A stretch of DNA of 51,149 nt from an uncultured Flavonifractor sp. (lineage in GTDB: Bacteria; Bacillota; Clostridia; Oscillospirales; Oscillospiraceae): positions 1-51,149 of the forward strand of contig CANDFO010000011.1 of assembly GCA_947384055.1 (NCBI GenBank), given 5' to 3'. The notes under the pieces were generated by a model that searched no databases, was not told where the DNA came from, and saw nothing but the letters and a program-made list of their open reading frames with translations. Shown in pieces: positions 31,098 through 39,911 of the stretch (the stretch's first letter is position 1; each line of letters begins with the position of its first letter). The translations under genes were made by a program, and so were the position numbers.

Positions 31098-31952
31098 ATG
31101 CCCTTTGGGAATGTTTTTGAGAAAATTAACAACGAGTATTATCAGCTCACCTGTTCGGAAAAAAAGGTGGCCGACTACGCCGCCCGCCACCAGCACAAGA
31201 CTCAGTTCATGTCTATCTCCGAGCTGGCGGAGGAGGCCGGCGTAGCCGAGGCCACCGTCTCCCGCTTCTGCCGGAGGCTGGGGTACAAGGGGTACAGCGC
31301 CTTCCGGCTGGCGGTGGCCAACTCCACCGCCGGGCGGGAGAACAGCAACCCCCTCTCCGGAGAGGTGCTGCCCGGGGACAGCGTGGAAGCCATGTGCCAG
31401 AAGCTGTGCGCCACGGGCCAGGACGCTCTCCGGCAGACGCTGGAGCTGATACGGCCGGAGGCGGTCCGGGCGGCGGCAGACCTGCTGTCGGCGGCGGGAA
31501 AGGTCTTTTGCATGGGACAGGGGGCGTCTATGCTCCTGGCGCACGAGGCCGCCAACCTGTTCGCCACCGCCCTGCCCAAGTTCTTTGCCGTGGGGGATAC
31601 CCATATTCAGGCCATGTCCATTGCCCTGATGGAGCCGGGGGACGCGGCGCTCTATTTCTCTTACTCCGGCTCTACCCGGGAGCTGGTGGAAAACCTGAAG
31701 ATGGTGCGGGAAAAAAGGGGTGTCTCTGTACTGGTGACGCATTTTCCCAAATCCCCGGGAGCGGCATACGCCGACGTGACGCTCCAGTGCGGCTCCACAG
31801 AGGGACCCATACAGGGCGGGAGCATCGCCGCCCGCATTGCCCAGCTCTATCTGGTGGATGTGCTGTTCAGCGAGGTGTGCCGCCGGGATCTGGACGGCTG
31901 CCGGCGGCGGCGGGAGGCCGTGGCGGAGGCGCTCTCCGGCAAGCATATCTGA
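31098..31952 (+). CDS. RpiR-family transcription regulator (SIS domain)
   Basis: A 284-residue regulator. Residues 1-77 form the RpiR winged helix (SEKKVADYA ... ISELAEEAGVAEATVSRFCRRLGYKGYSAFR is the recognition block). Residues 125-250 form the sugar-phosphate isomerase (SIS) domain with GQGASMLLAHEAA, YFSYSGSTRELVENL and IQGGSIAARIAQL. RpiR proteins near nan/nag genes sense phosphorylated amino sugars such as ManNAc-6-P or GlcNAc-6-P. It starts nine bases after the epimerase stop. Two AT-rich 20-base sites upstream of the epimerase and of the binding-protein gene are its likely operators. Confidence 0.93.
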   Translation: MPFGNVFEKINNEYYQLTCSEKKVADYAARHQHKTQFMSISELAEEAGVAEATVSRFCRRLGYKGYSAFRLAVANSTAGRENSNPLSGEVLPGDSVEAMCQKLCATGQDALRQTLELIRPEAVRAAADLLSAAGKVFCMGQGASMLLAHEAANLFATALPKFFAVGDTHIQAMSIALMEPGDAALYFSYSGSTRELVENLKMVREKRGVSVLVTHFPKSPGAAYADVTLQCGSTEGPIQGGSIAARIAQLYLVDVLFSEVCRRDLDGCRRRREAVAEALSGKHI

Positions 31953-31956
31953 ACGG

Positions 31957-31976
31957 TTTTGAAAATTTTTTGCAGC
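31957..31976 (+). promoter_or_regulatory. Candidate RpiR operator, site 2
   Basis: TTTTGAAAATTTTTTGCAGC, nearly identical to site 1, lies 37 bases upstream of the -35 of the importer operon. A partial further copy (TTTTGAAAAAATGAAA) follows immediately. Confidence 0.55.
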
Positions 31977-32012
31977 CTTTTGAAAAAATGAAAGAAATAC
32001 GGAAAAAGGTTA

Positions 32013-32041
32013 TTGACAAATCCACCCGTTAACTGTACAAT
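32013..32041 (+). promoter_or_regulatory. Promoter of the ABC importer operon
   Basis: TTGACA and TACAAT are separated by 17 bases, about 60 bases before the binding-protein start. Confidence 0.8.
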
Positions 32042-32102
32042 CTAACCAACGGACCATCCAAACAATGGGCCGAATTTGAACAAAATATAGGAGGAGATAC
32101 CA

Positions 32103-33431
32103 TTGAACAAGAAAAGACTGCTTGCGCTCTTGCTGACCCTCGCCATGGTGTTCTCTCTGGCTGCCTGTTCCAACGGCGGTCAGCAGGGCAGCGCCACTCC
32201 CGCGCCCCAGACCCAGGCTCCCAGCCAGAGCACGCCCGCTCCCGCCCCCGAAGGCGGCAGCCAGGTGGAGATTGTCTGGTGGGCTTTCCCCACCTTCGGT
32301 GTGGACACCGGGTATGAGCAGGAGCTGGTGGATGCGTTTATGGCCGCCAACTCCGATGTAAAGGTCCGCCTGGAGATCATCGACTTCCAGTCCGGCCCTG
32401 ACGCGCTGACCGCCGCCATGGGCGCCGGCACTGCGCCCGACGTGCTCTTCGACGCCCCCGGCCGCATCATTGAGTACGGCAACGGCGGCTATCTGGTGCC
32501 CCTGGACGATATGGTGGACGCCCTGAAGAGCGACCTGACCAGCGAGAGCCTGGTTCAGACCTGCACCGGCGCCGACGGCACCGCCTGGATGTACCCCATC
32601 TCTTCTTCCCCCTTCTACATGGGCCTGAACAAAGAGGCTCTGGAGGCCGCCGACGCGCTCCAGTACGTGAACCTGGAGGGCGAGCGCCTGTGGAAGACCG
32701 AGGACTTCGTGAAAATGTGCGAGGCCCTGCGTGACAACGGCCCCACCGCCGTTCCCGGCATCATCTACTGCGGCGGTCAGGGCGGCGACCAGGGCACCCG
32801 CGCGCTGGTCAACAACCTGTACAGCTCCTCTATTGTGGGCTCCGACGGCAAGTGGAACATCGACGCCAACGGCGTGAAGGCCCTGGAGCTGATTAAGAGC
32901 ATGTATGACAACAAGTCCCTGGACGCCGGCTTTGACATGGCCGCCGCCGACGAGCTCCAGAAGTTCCAGCAGGAGACCTGCGCCATGACCTTCTGCTTCG
33001 GCACCTCCAGCGCCATCACCTACGCCAGCGAGGACTACACCCAGATCTCCGTGCCCTTCCCCTCTGACGACGGCGTGCCCGAGCTGGAGTACCTGGTTAA
33101 CGGCTTCTGCGTGTTCGACAACAAGGACGACGCCCGGGCCGAGGCTGCCAAGCGCCTGATCGCCTTCATCTGCGACGACGCCACCTGGGGTCCCGAGAGC
33201 GTCAAGCGCACCGGCGCCTTCCCCGTCCGCGCCTCCTTCGGCAACCTGTACGAGGGCGACGAGGAGATGAGCCTGCTGGATTCCTGGACCAAATACTACG
33301 GCCCCTACTACAACACCCGCGACAAGTTCTCCACCATGCGTACCGAGTGGTGGAATATGCTTCAGCGCGTGTTCCAGGAGGGCAATGTCCAGGCTCAGGC
33401 GGACATCTTCAACACCAATTCCAACGCGTAA
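32103..33431 (+). CDS. Carbohydrate ABC transporter substrate-binding lipoprotein
   Basis: A 442-residue family-1 solute-binding protein from TTG, eight bases after AGGAGG. Signal peptide with lipobox LAAC (Cys 21 or so) and a Pro/Gln/Ala-rich linker precede the binding domain, which begins QVEIVWWAFPTFGVDTGYEQ. Conserved family segments include GTAPDVLFDAPGRIIEYGNGGYLVPLD and the C-terminal helical lobe. It captures the imported sugar, likely N-acetylneuraminate given the downstream NanA, NagB and NagA. Codon use is strongly biased to C/G-ending preferred codons, suggesting high expression. Confidence 0.92.
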   Translation: MNKKRLLALLLTLAMVFSLAACSNGGQQGSATPAPQTQAPSQSTPAPAPEGGSQVEIVWWAFPTFGVDTGYEQELVDAFMAANSDVKVRLEIIDFQSGPDALTAAMGAGTAPDVLFDAPGRIIEYGNGGYLVPLDDMVDALKSDLTSESLVQTCTGADGTAWMYPISSSPFYMGLNKEALEAADALQYVNLEGERLWKTEDFVKMCEALRDNGPTAVPGIIYCGGQGGDQGTRALVNNLYSSSIVGSDGKWNIDANGVKALELIKSMYDNKSLDAGFDMAAADELQKFQQETCAMTFCFGTSSAITYASEDYTQISVPFPSDDGVPELEYLVNGFCVFDNKDDARAEAAKRLIAFICDDATWGPESVKRTGAFPVRASFGNLYEGDEEMSLLDSWTKYYGPYYNTRDKFSTMRTEWWNMLQRVFQEGNVQAQADIFNTNSNA

Positions 33432-33447
33432 CCAAATAGGACCGGCA

Positions 33448-33481
33448 GCTCCCTCTCTCTGCACAGGCGGGGGGAGGGAGC
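33448..33481 (+). terminator. Hairpin after the binding-protein gene
   Basis: GCTCCCTC and GAGGGAGC pair 17 bases after the stop. Followed by CGCTTTACT, a weak T-tract, so probably a partial terminator or 3'-end stabiliser. Confidence 0.6.
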
Positions 33482-33529
33482 GCTTTACTACCCGCGTTTA
33501 ACGAGAGGAAAACCCGAGCGTAATTGAGC

Positions 33530-33591
33530 GGGCCTGCACTCCCCTCTGGGGAACACCCTTAACCGTGTTCAGCGGAGTTGAATGCAGGCCC
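33530..33591 (+). other. Long intercistronic hairpin before the permease genes
   Basis: GGGCCTGCA pairs with TGCAGGCCC, and inside it GAACAC pairs with GTGTTC around CCTTAACC, making a 62-base imperfect hairpin that ends 23 bases before the first permease start. Together with the hairpin at 33448 it can keep the binding protein at a higher level than the permeases. Confidence 0.6.
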
Positions 33592-33614
33592 CGACAAAAT
33601 GAGGGAGGATCCGA

Positions 33615-34529
33615 ATGGCAACGACAAAAGCGCCCCAGCGCAGTCTCGTCCTCCAGCGGAGGGAGACTCTGGTGTCCTACCTGTTCCTGCTGCCCGCCCT
33701 GTTCTTCTTCGTGGGCTTTGTAATCACGCCCATGGCCATGGGCGTGATTACCAGCTTTACCGACGCGTCTCTGGCAAACGGCAATCACGGCACGTTTATC
33801 GGGCTGAGCAACTATGTCCGCCTGTTCAACGACCCGGTGTTCTGGAAATCTGCCATGAATACGCTTATCATTGTCTTGGTGGCCGTACCCACGGTGACGG
33901 GCTTCTCCCTGTGGGTGGGCTCCGCTATCTATAAAATGCGCGCCGGCGTGCGCTCGTTCTTCCGCTGCGTGTTTTACCTGCCTGTAGTCACCGGCTCCGT
34001 GGCGGTGGTGGTAGTGTGGAAGTGGATGTTTGACAAGTACGACGGCCTGTTCAACTATGTCATCGGCATTTTCGGCGGCAGAGGGCTGGCCTGGACCGGC
34101 GACGCAAAGCTGGCCCTGTGGTGCATCATCATGATTCTGTTCACCACCTCCATCGGCCAGCCCATCGTCCTCTACGTGGCCGCTCTGGGCAATGTGGACA
34201 GCTCCCTGGTGGAGGCCGCCCAGGTGGACGGCGCCACCAACCTCCAGGTATTCTGGAAAATCAAGTGGCCCTCCATTATGCCCACCACCCTCTATGTAGC
34301 GGTGATTACCACTATCAACTCCTTCCAGTGCTTCGCGCTGATTCAGCTGCTCACCTCCGGCGGACCCAACTACAGCACCAGTACCATCATGTATTATCTG
34401 TATGAAATCGCCTTCCGCACCACCAAGGAGTTCGGCTATGCCGACGCCATGGGTGTCATTCTGGCGATTGTCATCGCCCTGTTCAGCGCCTTGCAGTTCA
34501 AGGTCATGAACGGCGGAACCACAGAGTAA
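33615..34529 (+). CDS. Carbohydrate ABC transporter permease, MalF-type
   Basis: A 304-residue membrane protein with six helices, preceded by GAGGGAGGAT. The N-terminal helix is at about 18-40. The cytoplasmic coupling loop reads SSLVEAAQVDGATNLQVFWKIKWPSIMP near 196-220, the EAA motif of binding-protein-dependent importers. It pairs with the next gene to form the transmembrane channel for the importer. Confidence 0.94.
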   Translation: MATTKAPQRSLVLQRRETLVSYLFLLPALFFFVGFVITPMAMGVITSFTDASLANGNHGTFIGLSNYVRLFNDPVFWKSAMNTLIIVLVAVPTVTGFSLWVGSAIYKMRAGVRSFFRCVFYLPVVTGSVAVVVVWKWMFDKYDGLFNYVIGIFGGRGLAWTGDAKLALWCIIMILFTTSIGQPIVLYVAALGNVDSSLVEAAQVDGATNLQVFWKIKWPSIMPTTLYVAVITTINSFQCFALIQLLTSGGPNYSTSTIMYYLYEIAFRTTKEFGYADAMGVILAIVIALFSALQFKVMNGGTTE

Positions 34530-34542
34530 GGGGGCGGAGACT

Positions 34543-35427
34543 ATGACGGAAAAGAACAAGCGGATTACGCCGTATCAGATTCTGTGTATCGTGCTCCTGG
34601 TGGCCCTGGCCATTTTCTTCCTGTTCCCGCTGTACTGGATTGTCACCGGCTCCGTGAAGGAGAAGAGCGACATCATCATCAAAGCCGGGGAGTCCGTCAA
34701 ATGGATTCCCACGTCTGTCAGCTGGGACAACTACGCCCGCCTGTTTAAGAGCCAGACCGAGATGTTCGGCCTCAAGTTTCCCCTGGCGATGCGCTGGCTG
34801 TTCAACAGCGTGTTCATCTCCGTGGTGGCCATGCTCCTGACCTGCGTTACCGCGTCACTGGCGGGCTATGTGCTGGCAAAAAAGCGTTTCTGGGGCCGCG
34901 GAATTATTTTCAGTCTTTTTGTCTGCGCCATGGCCCTGCCCAAGCAGGTGATTTTGGTGCCCCTGCTCTCCCTGGTCAGCAGCCTGGGCATGACAAAGAG
35001 CATCGCAGGCTCCCTCTTCGCGGTGATCTTCCCCATTGTGGGCTGGCCCTTCGGCGTGTTCCTGATGAAGCAGTTCTCAGAGAACATCCCCTCCTCCCTG
35101 CTGGAGGCCGCCCGCATCGACGGCGCCGGGGAGATCACCACCTTCCTCAACGTGGCCTTCCCCATCATTAAGCCCGGTTTCGGCGCACTGGCCATTTTCA
35201 CCTTCATCAACGCCTGGAATGAGTATCCCCTTCAGCTGGTCATCCTCACCCAGAGCGAGGCCAAGACCATCGCCCTGGGCATCGCGGGCCTCCAGTCGGA
35301 GATGTCCAACGACTTCGGCCTGATTATGGCGGGCGCCGCCCTGGCCGCCGTGCCCATTATTCTGGTGTTCCTCTGCTTCCAGAAGTATTTTACCCAGGGC
35401 ATTACCATGGGTGCGGTGAAGGGCTGA
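34543..35427 (+). CDS. Carbohydrate ABC transporter permease, MalG-type
   Basis: A 294-residue membrane protein with six helices, 13 bases after the first permease. The EAA loop reads PSSLLEAARIDGAGEITTFLNVAFPIIKP near 184-212. The C-terminus (CFQKYFTQGITMGAVKG) is the signature of MalG-like subunits. It partners the MalF-type permease and the ATPase at 38689. Confidence 0.94.
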   Translation: MTEKNKRITPYQILCIVLLVALAIFFLFPLYWIVTGSVKEKSDIIIKAGESVKWIPTSVSWDNYARLFKSQTEMFGLKFPLAMRWLFNSVFISVVAMLLTCVTASLAGYVLAKKRFWGRGIIFSLFVCAMALPKQVILVPLLSLVSSLGMTKSIAGSLFAVIFPIVGWPFGVFLMKQFSENIPSSLLEAARIDGAGEITTFLNVAFPIIKPGFGALAIFTFINAWNEYPLQLVILTQSEAKTIALGIAGLQSEMSNDFGLIMAGAALAAVPIILVFLCFQKYFTQGITMGAVKG

Positions 35428-35454
35428 CAATTTGGGAAATGTTCCGGATTCCCC

Positions 35455-35483
35455 TTGCGCGGAGCCCGGGACCGTAGTACAAT
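35455..35483 (+). promoter_or_regulatory. Possible internal promoter before nanA
   Basis: TTGCGC and TACAAT are separated by 17 bases in the 92-base gap between the second permease and nanA. Confidence 0.45.
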
Positions 35484-35519
35484 AAGCACAAGACTTCTAC
35501 AGGGAAGGATGGAAGCGAT

Positions 35520-36425
35520 ATGAGCGATTGCAGCAAATACTGCGGGGTGATTCCCGCCTTTTACGCCTGTTATGATGAGGCGGGAGCGGTGTCGCCGGAG
35601 CGAACCCGCGCCCTGGCCCGTTATCTGGTGGGCAAAGGGGTGCAGGGTCTGTATGTGGGCGGCTCCTCCGGCGAGTGCATTTATCAGAGCACGGAAGAGC
35701 GCAAGCTGATTCTGGAGAACGTCATGGCCGAGATTAAAGGGGAAGCGGTGGTCATTGCTCACGTGGCCTGCAACAATACTGCCGACAGCCAGGCGCTGGC
35801 CGCCCATGCCGAGAGCCTGGGCGTGGACGCCATCGCGTCCATCCCCCCGATCTACTTCCACCTGCCGGAGCACGGCATCGCCCAGTACTGGAACGATATT
35901 TCCGCCGCCGCCCCCCATACGGATTTTATCATTTACAATATTCCCCAGCTGGCAGGGGTAGCACTGACCCCCTCCCTGCTGCGGGAGATGAAGAAAAATC
36001 CCCAGGTCATCGGCGTCAAGAACTCCTCTATGCCCACCCAGGACATCCAGATGTGGCGGGATGAGGGCCTGATTGTCTTTAACGGTCCCGACGAGCAGTT
36101 CATCTCCGGCCTGACCATGGGGGCCTGCGGCGGCATCGGCGGCACCTATGCCGTCATGCCTCAGCTCTTCCTGAAGGCCCGGGAGCGTCTGTATGCCGGA
36201 TGTCTGGAGGAGGCCCGCCAGATTCAGAACGAGATCTGCCGCATCATCTACGCCATGTGCGGCGCCCACGGCAACCTGTACGCCGTGATGAAGGGCATCC
36301 TGAAAAAGTGGGGTATGGACGTCGGCGGCGTGCGCAAGCCTCTGCCCGGCCTGATTGACAGCGACCTGGCCGTTGTAGATGCCTGCGCCGCTCAGATTGA
36401 GGCCGCCATTGTCCAGTACTGCTGA
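35520..36425 (+). CDS. nanA: N-acetylneuraminate lyase
   Basis: A 301-residue DapA/NanA-superfamily aldolase splitting Neu5Ac into ManNAc and pyruvate. The carboxylate-binding loop is YVGGSSGECIYQSTEERK (45-62). The Schiff-base lysine is Lys167 in VIGVKNSS, and the catalytic tyrosine is Tyr139 in FIIYNIPQLAG. The C-terminal region has AVMKGILKKWGMDVGGVRKPL. Residues around the active site and the nan/nag context favour sialate lyase over dihydrodipicolinate synthase. AGGGAAGGAT precedes the ATG. Confidence 0.92.
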   Translation: MSDCSKYCGVIPAFYACYDEAGAVSPERTRALARYLVGKGVQGLYVGGSSGECIYQSTEERKLILENVMAEIKGEAVVIAHVACNNTADSQALAAHAESLGVDAIASIPPIYFHLPEHGIAQYWNDISAAAPHTDFIIYNIPQLAGVALTPSLLREMKKNPQVIGVKNSSMPTQDIQMWRDEGLIVFNGPDEQFISGLTMGACGGIGGTYAVMPQLFLKARERLYAGCLEEARQIQNEICRIIYAMCGAHGNLYAVMKGILKKWGMDVGGVRKPLPGLIDSDLAVVDACAAQIEAAIVQYC

Positions 36426-36585
36426 CTTTTAAAAATCTGCATTCATATCCGGAGAAGGGCGGACAGGCGGGAAATCTGCATGCGGGGCGGCGGCAAACGG
36501 GCTGCCCGGGGGCTGTTCGGCCGGTGTGAATACAGGCTCTAAATCAGGGCGGGCCCAGTCCCCGCCTACCGAGGTGTATGGAACT

Positions 36586-37338
36586 ATGCGCATTTATCAA
36601 TCGGAAAACTACCAGGCCATGAGCCGCCGGGCGGCCAATATCATCTCCGCCCAGGTCATCTATAAGCCCAACTGTGTGCTGGGCCTTGCCACCGGAGGCA
36701 CCCCCGTGGGGGCCTATGAGCAGCTGGTGGACTGGTACAAAAAGGGAGATTTGAGCTTCTCCGAGGTCCGCTCCGTGAACCTGGATGAATATTTCGGTCT
36801 GTCTCCCCATCATGAGCAGAGCTACCGGTATTTTATGCAGACCCACCTGTTCGACCATATCGACATCAGACCGGAGAACACCCACGTGCTGGACGGCCTC
36901 ACCAAGGACCCAATCAAGGAGTGCTCCAATTACAACAAGCTCATCCAGAATCTGGGCGGTATTGACCTCCAGCTGCTGGGGATGGGGCACAACGGCCACA
37001 TCGCCTTTAACGAGCCGGGCGACGACTTTGGCCTGGAGACCCATCTGGTGGACCTGACCGAGAGCACCATTGACGCCAACCAGCGCTTTTTTGACAGCCG
37101 GGATGAGGTGCCCCGCCACGCTTTGAGCATGGGCATCAAGAATATTATGCAGGCCCGGCGCATTCTGCTGGTGGTCAGCGGCGAGGAGAAGGCCGATATT
37201 CTCTATCAGGCCTTCTGCGGCCGCGTGACCAAGAGCATTCCTGCCTCCATCCTCCAGCTCCATCCGGACGTGACCCTGGTGGGCGACAAGGCCGCCCTGC
37301 ACAAGATGGTTCAGGCAGGTGAACACGTATGCGGATAA
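36586..37338 (+). CDS. nagB: Glucosamine-6-phosphate deaminase
   Basis: A 250-residue enzyme converting GlcN-6-P to fructose-6-P and ammonia. ATG 36586 (MRIYQSENYQAMSRRAA) is chosen; upstream in-frame residues are not family-like. Signatures: LGLATGGTPVGAYEQL near 33, NLDEYFGLSPHHEQSYRYFM near 65 with the catalytic Asp, and LGMGHNGHIAFNEPGDDF near 127 with the catalytic His. The stop overlaps nagA by ten bases. The allosteric C-terminal segment of the longer E. coli enzyme is shortened, as in other Firmicutes. Confidence 0.95.
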   Translation: MRIYQSENYQAMSRRAANIISAQVIYKPNCVLGLATGGTPVGAYEQLVDWYKKGDLSFSEVRSVNLDEYFGLSPHHEQSYRYFMQTHLFDHIDIRPENTHVLDGLTKDPIKECSNYNKLIQNLGGIDLQLLGMGHNGHIAFNEPGDDFGLETHLVDLTESTIDANQRFFDSRDEVPRHALSMGIKNIMQARRILLVVSGEEKADILYQAFCGRVTKSIPASILQLHPDVTLVGDKAALHKMVQAGEHVCG

Positions 37339-38456
37339 CCGGCGCTCAGGTCTATGACGTAAAGGAGGGCTTCGTCCAGCGGGACGTGTGCTTCGACGGG
37401 CGGCTGCTCTCCGGTGCCAGCGCCGACGGCAGGACCTATGACGCCGAGCGCTGCTACGTGATCCCCGGCCTGACCGACGTACACTTTCACGGCTGCAAGG
37501 GGGAGGACTTCTCCGACGGGAGCCCCGAGGGTCTGGAAGTGATGGCCCGTTATGAGCTCAGCCGGGGCGTCACTCAGATCTGTCCGGCGGGTATGACCCT
37601 GCTGGAGGACCAGCTGGTAAAAATCTGCCGGACCGCCGCCGCGCACCGGGCGGAGGACCGCCCAGGCGCCATGCTCTGCGGCGTCAATCTGGAGGGGCCC
37701 TTCCTCTCTCACGCCAAGAAGGGCGCCCAGAACGGAGAATGGCTCCGGAACCCGGACCCGGAGCTGCTGCGGCGGCTGATGCAGGAGTCCAAGGGGCTGG
37801 TAAAGCTGGTGTCCGTGGCGCCGGAGCTTCCCGGGGCCATGGAGTTTATCGAGGCGGTGGAGGAGCTCGTTACCGTCTCCCTGGCGCACACGGCGGCGGA
37901 CTACGACACGGCGATGGAGGCCTTCAACCTGGGGGCCCGGCAGGTGACGCACCTGTTTAACGCCATGCCTCCCTTCAGCCACCGCTCACCCGGCGTGGTG
38001 GGGGCGGCTCTGGACACCCCCGGCTGCAACGTGGAGCTCATCTGCGACGGCATCCACATCCACCCCTCGGTGGTGCGGGCTGTGTTTAAGATGTTCGGCG
38101 CCAAGCGGGTCATTCTGATTTCTGACACCATGCGTGCGGCAGGCATGCCCGACGGACAGTACACCCTGGGAGGGCAGGACGTAACCGTCAATGGCAAGCT
38201 GGCGACCCTGGCTGACGGCACCATTGCTGGCTCGGTGACGGACCTGATGTCCTGCATGAAGACCGCCGTGTCCTTCGGCATTCCTCTGGCGGACGCAGTG
38301 CGGGCGGCGGCGGTCAACCCCGCCAAGGCCATCGGTATTTACAGCAGGTGCGGCAGTCTGGAGCCCGGCAAGCGGGCGAATCTGGTGGTGCTGGACGAAA
38401 ACCTGGAGCTCAAGGACGTCTTCTTCCGCGGCGAGGAGGTCCGCGGTGAAGGATAG
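37329..38456 (+). CDS. nagA: N-acetylglucosamine-6-phosphate deacetylase
   Basis: A 375-residue amidohydrolase removing acetate from GlcNAc-6-P. PGLTDVHFHGCKGEDFSD near 46 carries the amidohydrolase HxH, GVNLEGPFLSHAKKGAQN near 118 has the metal-binding Glu, SLAHTAADYD near 180 and THLFNAMPPFSHRSPGVVGAAL near 201 give the two His ligands, and LISDTMRAAG near 260 has the catalytic Asp. It overlaps nagB, so the two are coupled. Confidence 0.95.
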   Translation: MRITGAQVYDVKEGFVQRDVCFDGRLLSGASADGRTYDAERCYVIPGLTDVHFHGCKGEDFSDGSPEGLEVMARYELSRGVTQICPAGMTLLEDQLVKICRTAAAHRAEDRPGAMLCGVNLEGPFLSHAKKGAQNGEWLRNPDPELLRRLMQESKGLVKLVSVAPELPGAMEFIEAVEELVTVSLAHTAADYDTAMEAFNLGARQVTHLFNAMPPFSHRSPGVVGAALDTPGCNVELICDGIHIHPSVVRAVFKMFGAKRVILISDTMRAAGMPDGQYTLGGQDVTVNGKLATLADGTIAGSVTDLMSCMKTAVSFGIPLADAVRAAAVNPAKAIGIYSRCGSLEPGKRANLVVLDENLELKDVFFRGEEVRGEG

Positions 38457-38688
38457 AGAGACCCCCAATTCAACGCCCCCCGGCTCTACTCCATTTCCAT
38501 GGAATGGCTGACCCGGCCGTCCTGCGGCGGTCCAGCGCTTCCTGATAGGACGGGGGAGCACAAAAAAGGAGGAAATTCCGCCGGGCCGGCGGTGCGGCAG
38601 TGTGGAGACCTGCCGTAATGTCCGCGGGACAGGCTTCCCGCGGGCGAGGAAACTGCGGCGGAGGCCGCGGCTTCTGCGGCTCTATGGT
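38457..38688 (+). other. GC-rich leader before the importer ATPase
   Basis: This 232-base gap holds a near-palindrome CCATTTCCATGGAATGG (38497), an AAAAAAGGAGG ribosome binding site (38564) followed by a possible short leader frame, and GC stems such as CCGCGG repeats before the ATPase start. There is no strong ribosome binding site directly before ATG 38689. It may tune ATPase translation. Confidence 0.35.
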
Positions 38689-39813
38689 ATGGCAACTGTA
38701 ACCCTGAAAAACGTGAAGAAAATCTACGACAACAAGGTAACGGCCGTACACGATTTCAATCTGGAGATCGCGGACAAGGAGTTCATCGTGCTGGTAGGGC
38801 CCTCCGGCTGCGGCAAGTCCACTACCCTGCGGATGGTGGCCGGCCTGGAGGACATCTCCGACGGCGACCTGCTCATCGGCGACAAGCGCATGAACGACGT
38901 GGAGCCCAAGGACCGGGATATTGCCATGGTCTTTCAGAACTACGCCCTCTATCCCCACATGACGGTCTATGAGAACATGGCCTTCGCTCTGAAGCTGCGC
39001 AAGGTGCCCAAGGAGGAGATCGACAAGAAGGTCCGCGAGGCCGCCGAGATTCTGGACATCACCCAGTACCTGGAGCGCAAGCCCAAGGCCCTGTCCGGCG
39101 GCCAGCGCCAGCGCGTGGCTATCGGCCGCGCCATCGTCCGTGATCCCCAGGTGTTCCTGATGGATGAGCCCCTGTCCAACCTGGACGCCAAGCTCCGTAA
39201 CCAGATGCGCGCCGAAATTATCAAGCTGCGCCAGCGCATCAACACCACCTTTATCTACGTGACCCACGACCAGACCGAGGCCATGACCCTGGGCGACCGG
39301 ATTGTCATTATGAAGGACGGCTTCATTCAGCAGATCGGCACCCCCCAGGAGGTCTTTAACCATCCCAACAATATCTTCGTGGCGGGCTTCATCGGCTCCC
39401 CCCAGATGAACTTCTTCGACGGCAAGCTCCAGAAGGACGGCAGCGGCTATTCCGTGGCCGTGGCCGGCGCTGTGGTGCCCCTGACCGAGGAGACCAGCAA
39501 GGCGCTGGCCGCCAAGGGTATCGGCGCTATGGACGTCACTGTGGGCGTACGCCCCGAGCACAGCATGTTCTCCGCTGAGGACGGAGTCCATATCATCACC
39601 GGCAAGGTGGATGTGTCTGAGATGATGGGCAGCGAGGTCTATCTGCATGTAAACGCCGGCGGCAAGGACGTGGTTCTGCGCATTCCCACCACCGACCTGC
39701 CCGCTGAGCACCGGGGCGGTATCCCCTACGGCGCGGAAGTCAAGTTTACCTTCCGTCCCGAGATGATCCATCTGTTTAATCCCCAGGACGAAAAGAACCT
39801 GCTGGGCCTGTAA
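38689..39813 (+). CDS. ugpC: ABC importer ATPase, MsmK/UgpC-type
   Basis: A 374-residue ATPase. The ATG at 38689 begins MATVTLKNVKKIYDN, typical of the family; a longer frame from 38602 is not family-like. Walker A GPSGCGKSTT near 37, Q-loop MVFQNYALYPHMTV, signature LSGGQRQRVAIGRA near 134, Walker B VFLMDEPLSNLDAKLR and H-loop VTHDQTEAM are intact. Residues 235-374 form the TOBE-like regulatory domain. Such ATPases often serve several sugar importers. Here it closes the nan/nag cluster and likely powers the permeases at 33615-35427. The symbol is by similarity. Confidence 0.93.
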   Translation: MATVTLKNVKKIYDNKVTAVHDFNLEIADKEFIVLVGPSGCGKSTTLRMVAGLEDISDGDLLIGDKRMNDVEPKDRDIAMVFQNYALYPHMTVYENMAFALKLRKVPKEEIDKKVREAAEILDITQYLERKPKALSGGQRQRVAIGRAIVRDPQVFLMDEPLSNLDAKLRNQMRAEIIKLRQRINTTFIYVTHDQTEAMTLGDRIVIMKDGFIQQIGTPQEVFNHPNNIFVAGFIGSPQMNFFDGKLQKDGSGYSVAVAGAVVPLTEETSKALAAKGIGAMDVTVGVRPEHSMFSAEDGVHIITGKVDVSEMMGSEVYLHVNAGGKDVVLRIPTTDLPAEHRGGIPYGAEVKFTFRPEMIHLFNPQDEKNLLGL

Positions 39814-39866
39814 TCCGGTTTTAGGCCAAAACGGGCAGCCAGTCCTATTCAGAATTCATTCAGACA

Positions 39867-39905
39867 GAAAGCGGCCCTCCGGCAAAAGCCGGGGGGCTGC
39901 TTTCC
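39867..39905. terminator. Terminator between convergent ATPase and MATE genes
   Basis: GAAAGCGGCCC-CCGGC pairs with GCCGG-GGGCTGCTTTC around AAAA. Symmetrical, with short A and T tracts, and so usable from both sides. Confidence 0.7.
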
Positions 39906-39911
39906 ACACAG

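Noticed and set aside
29673..31946. Minus-strand frame of 757 codons opposite the epimerase and RpiR genes
   Set aside because: Shadow of two family-matched genes caused by GC-biased third positions.
36426..36585. Gap before nagB searched for a riboswitch such as glmS-type or GlcN6P element
   Set aside because: Only a short direct repeat (AAATCTGCAT) and GC-rich stems are visible; no known riboswitch consensus could be matched.
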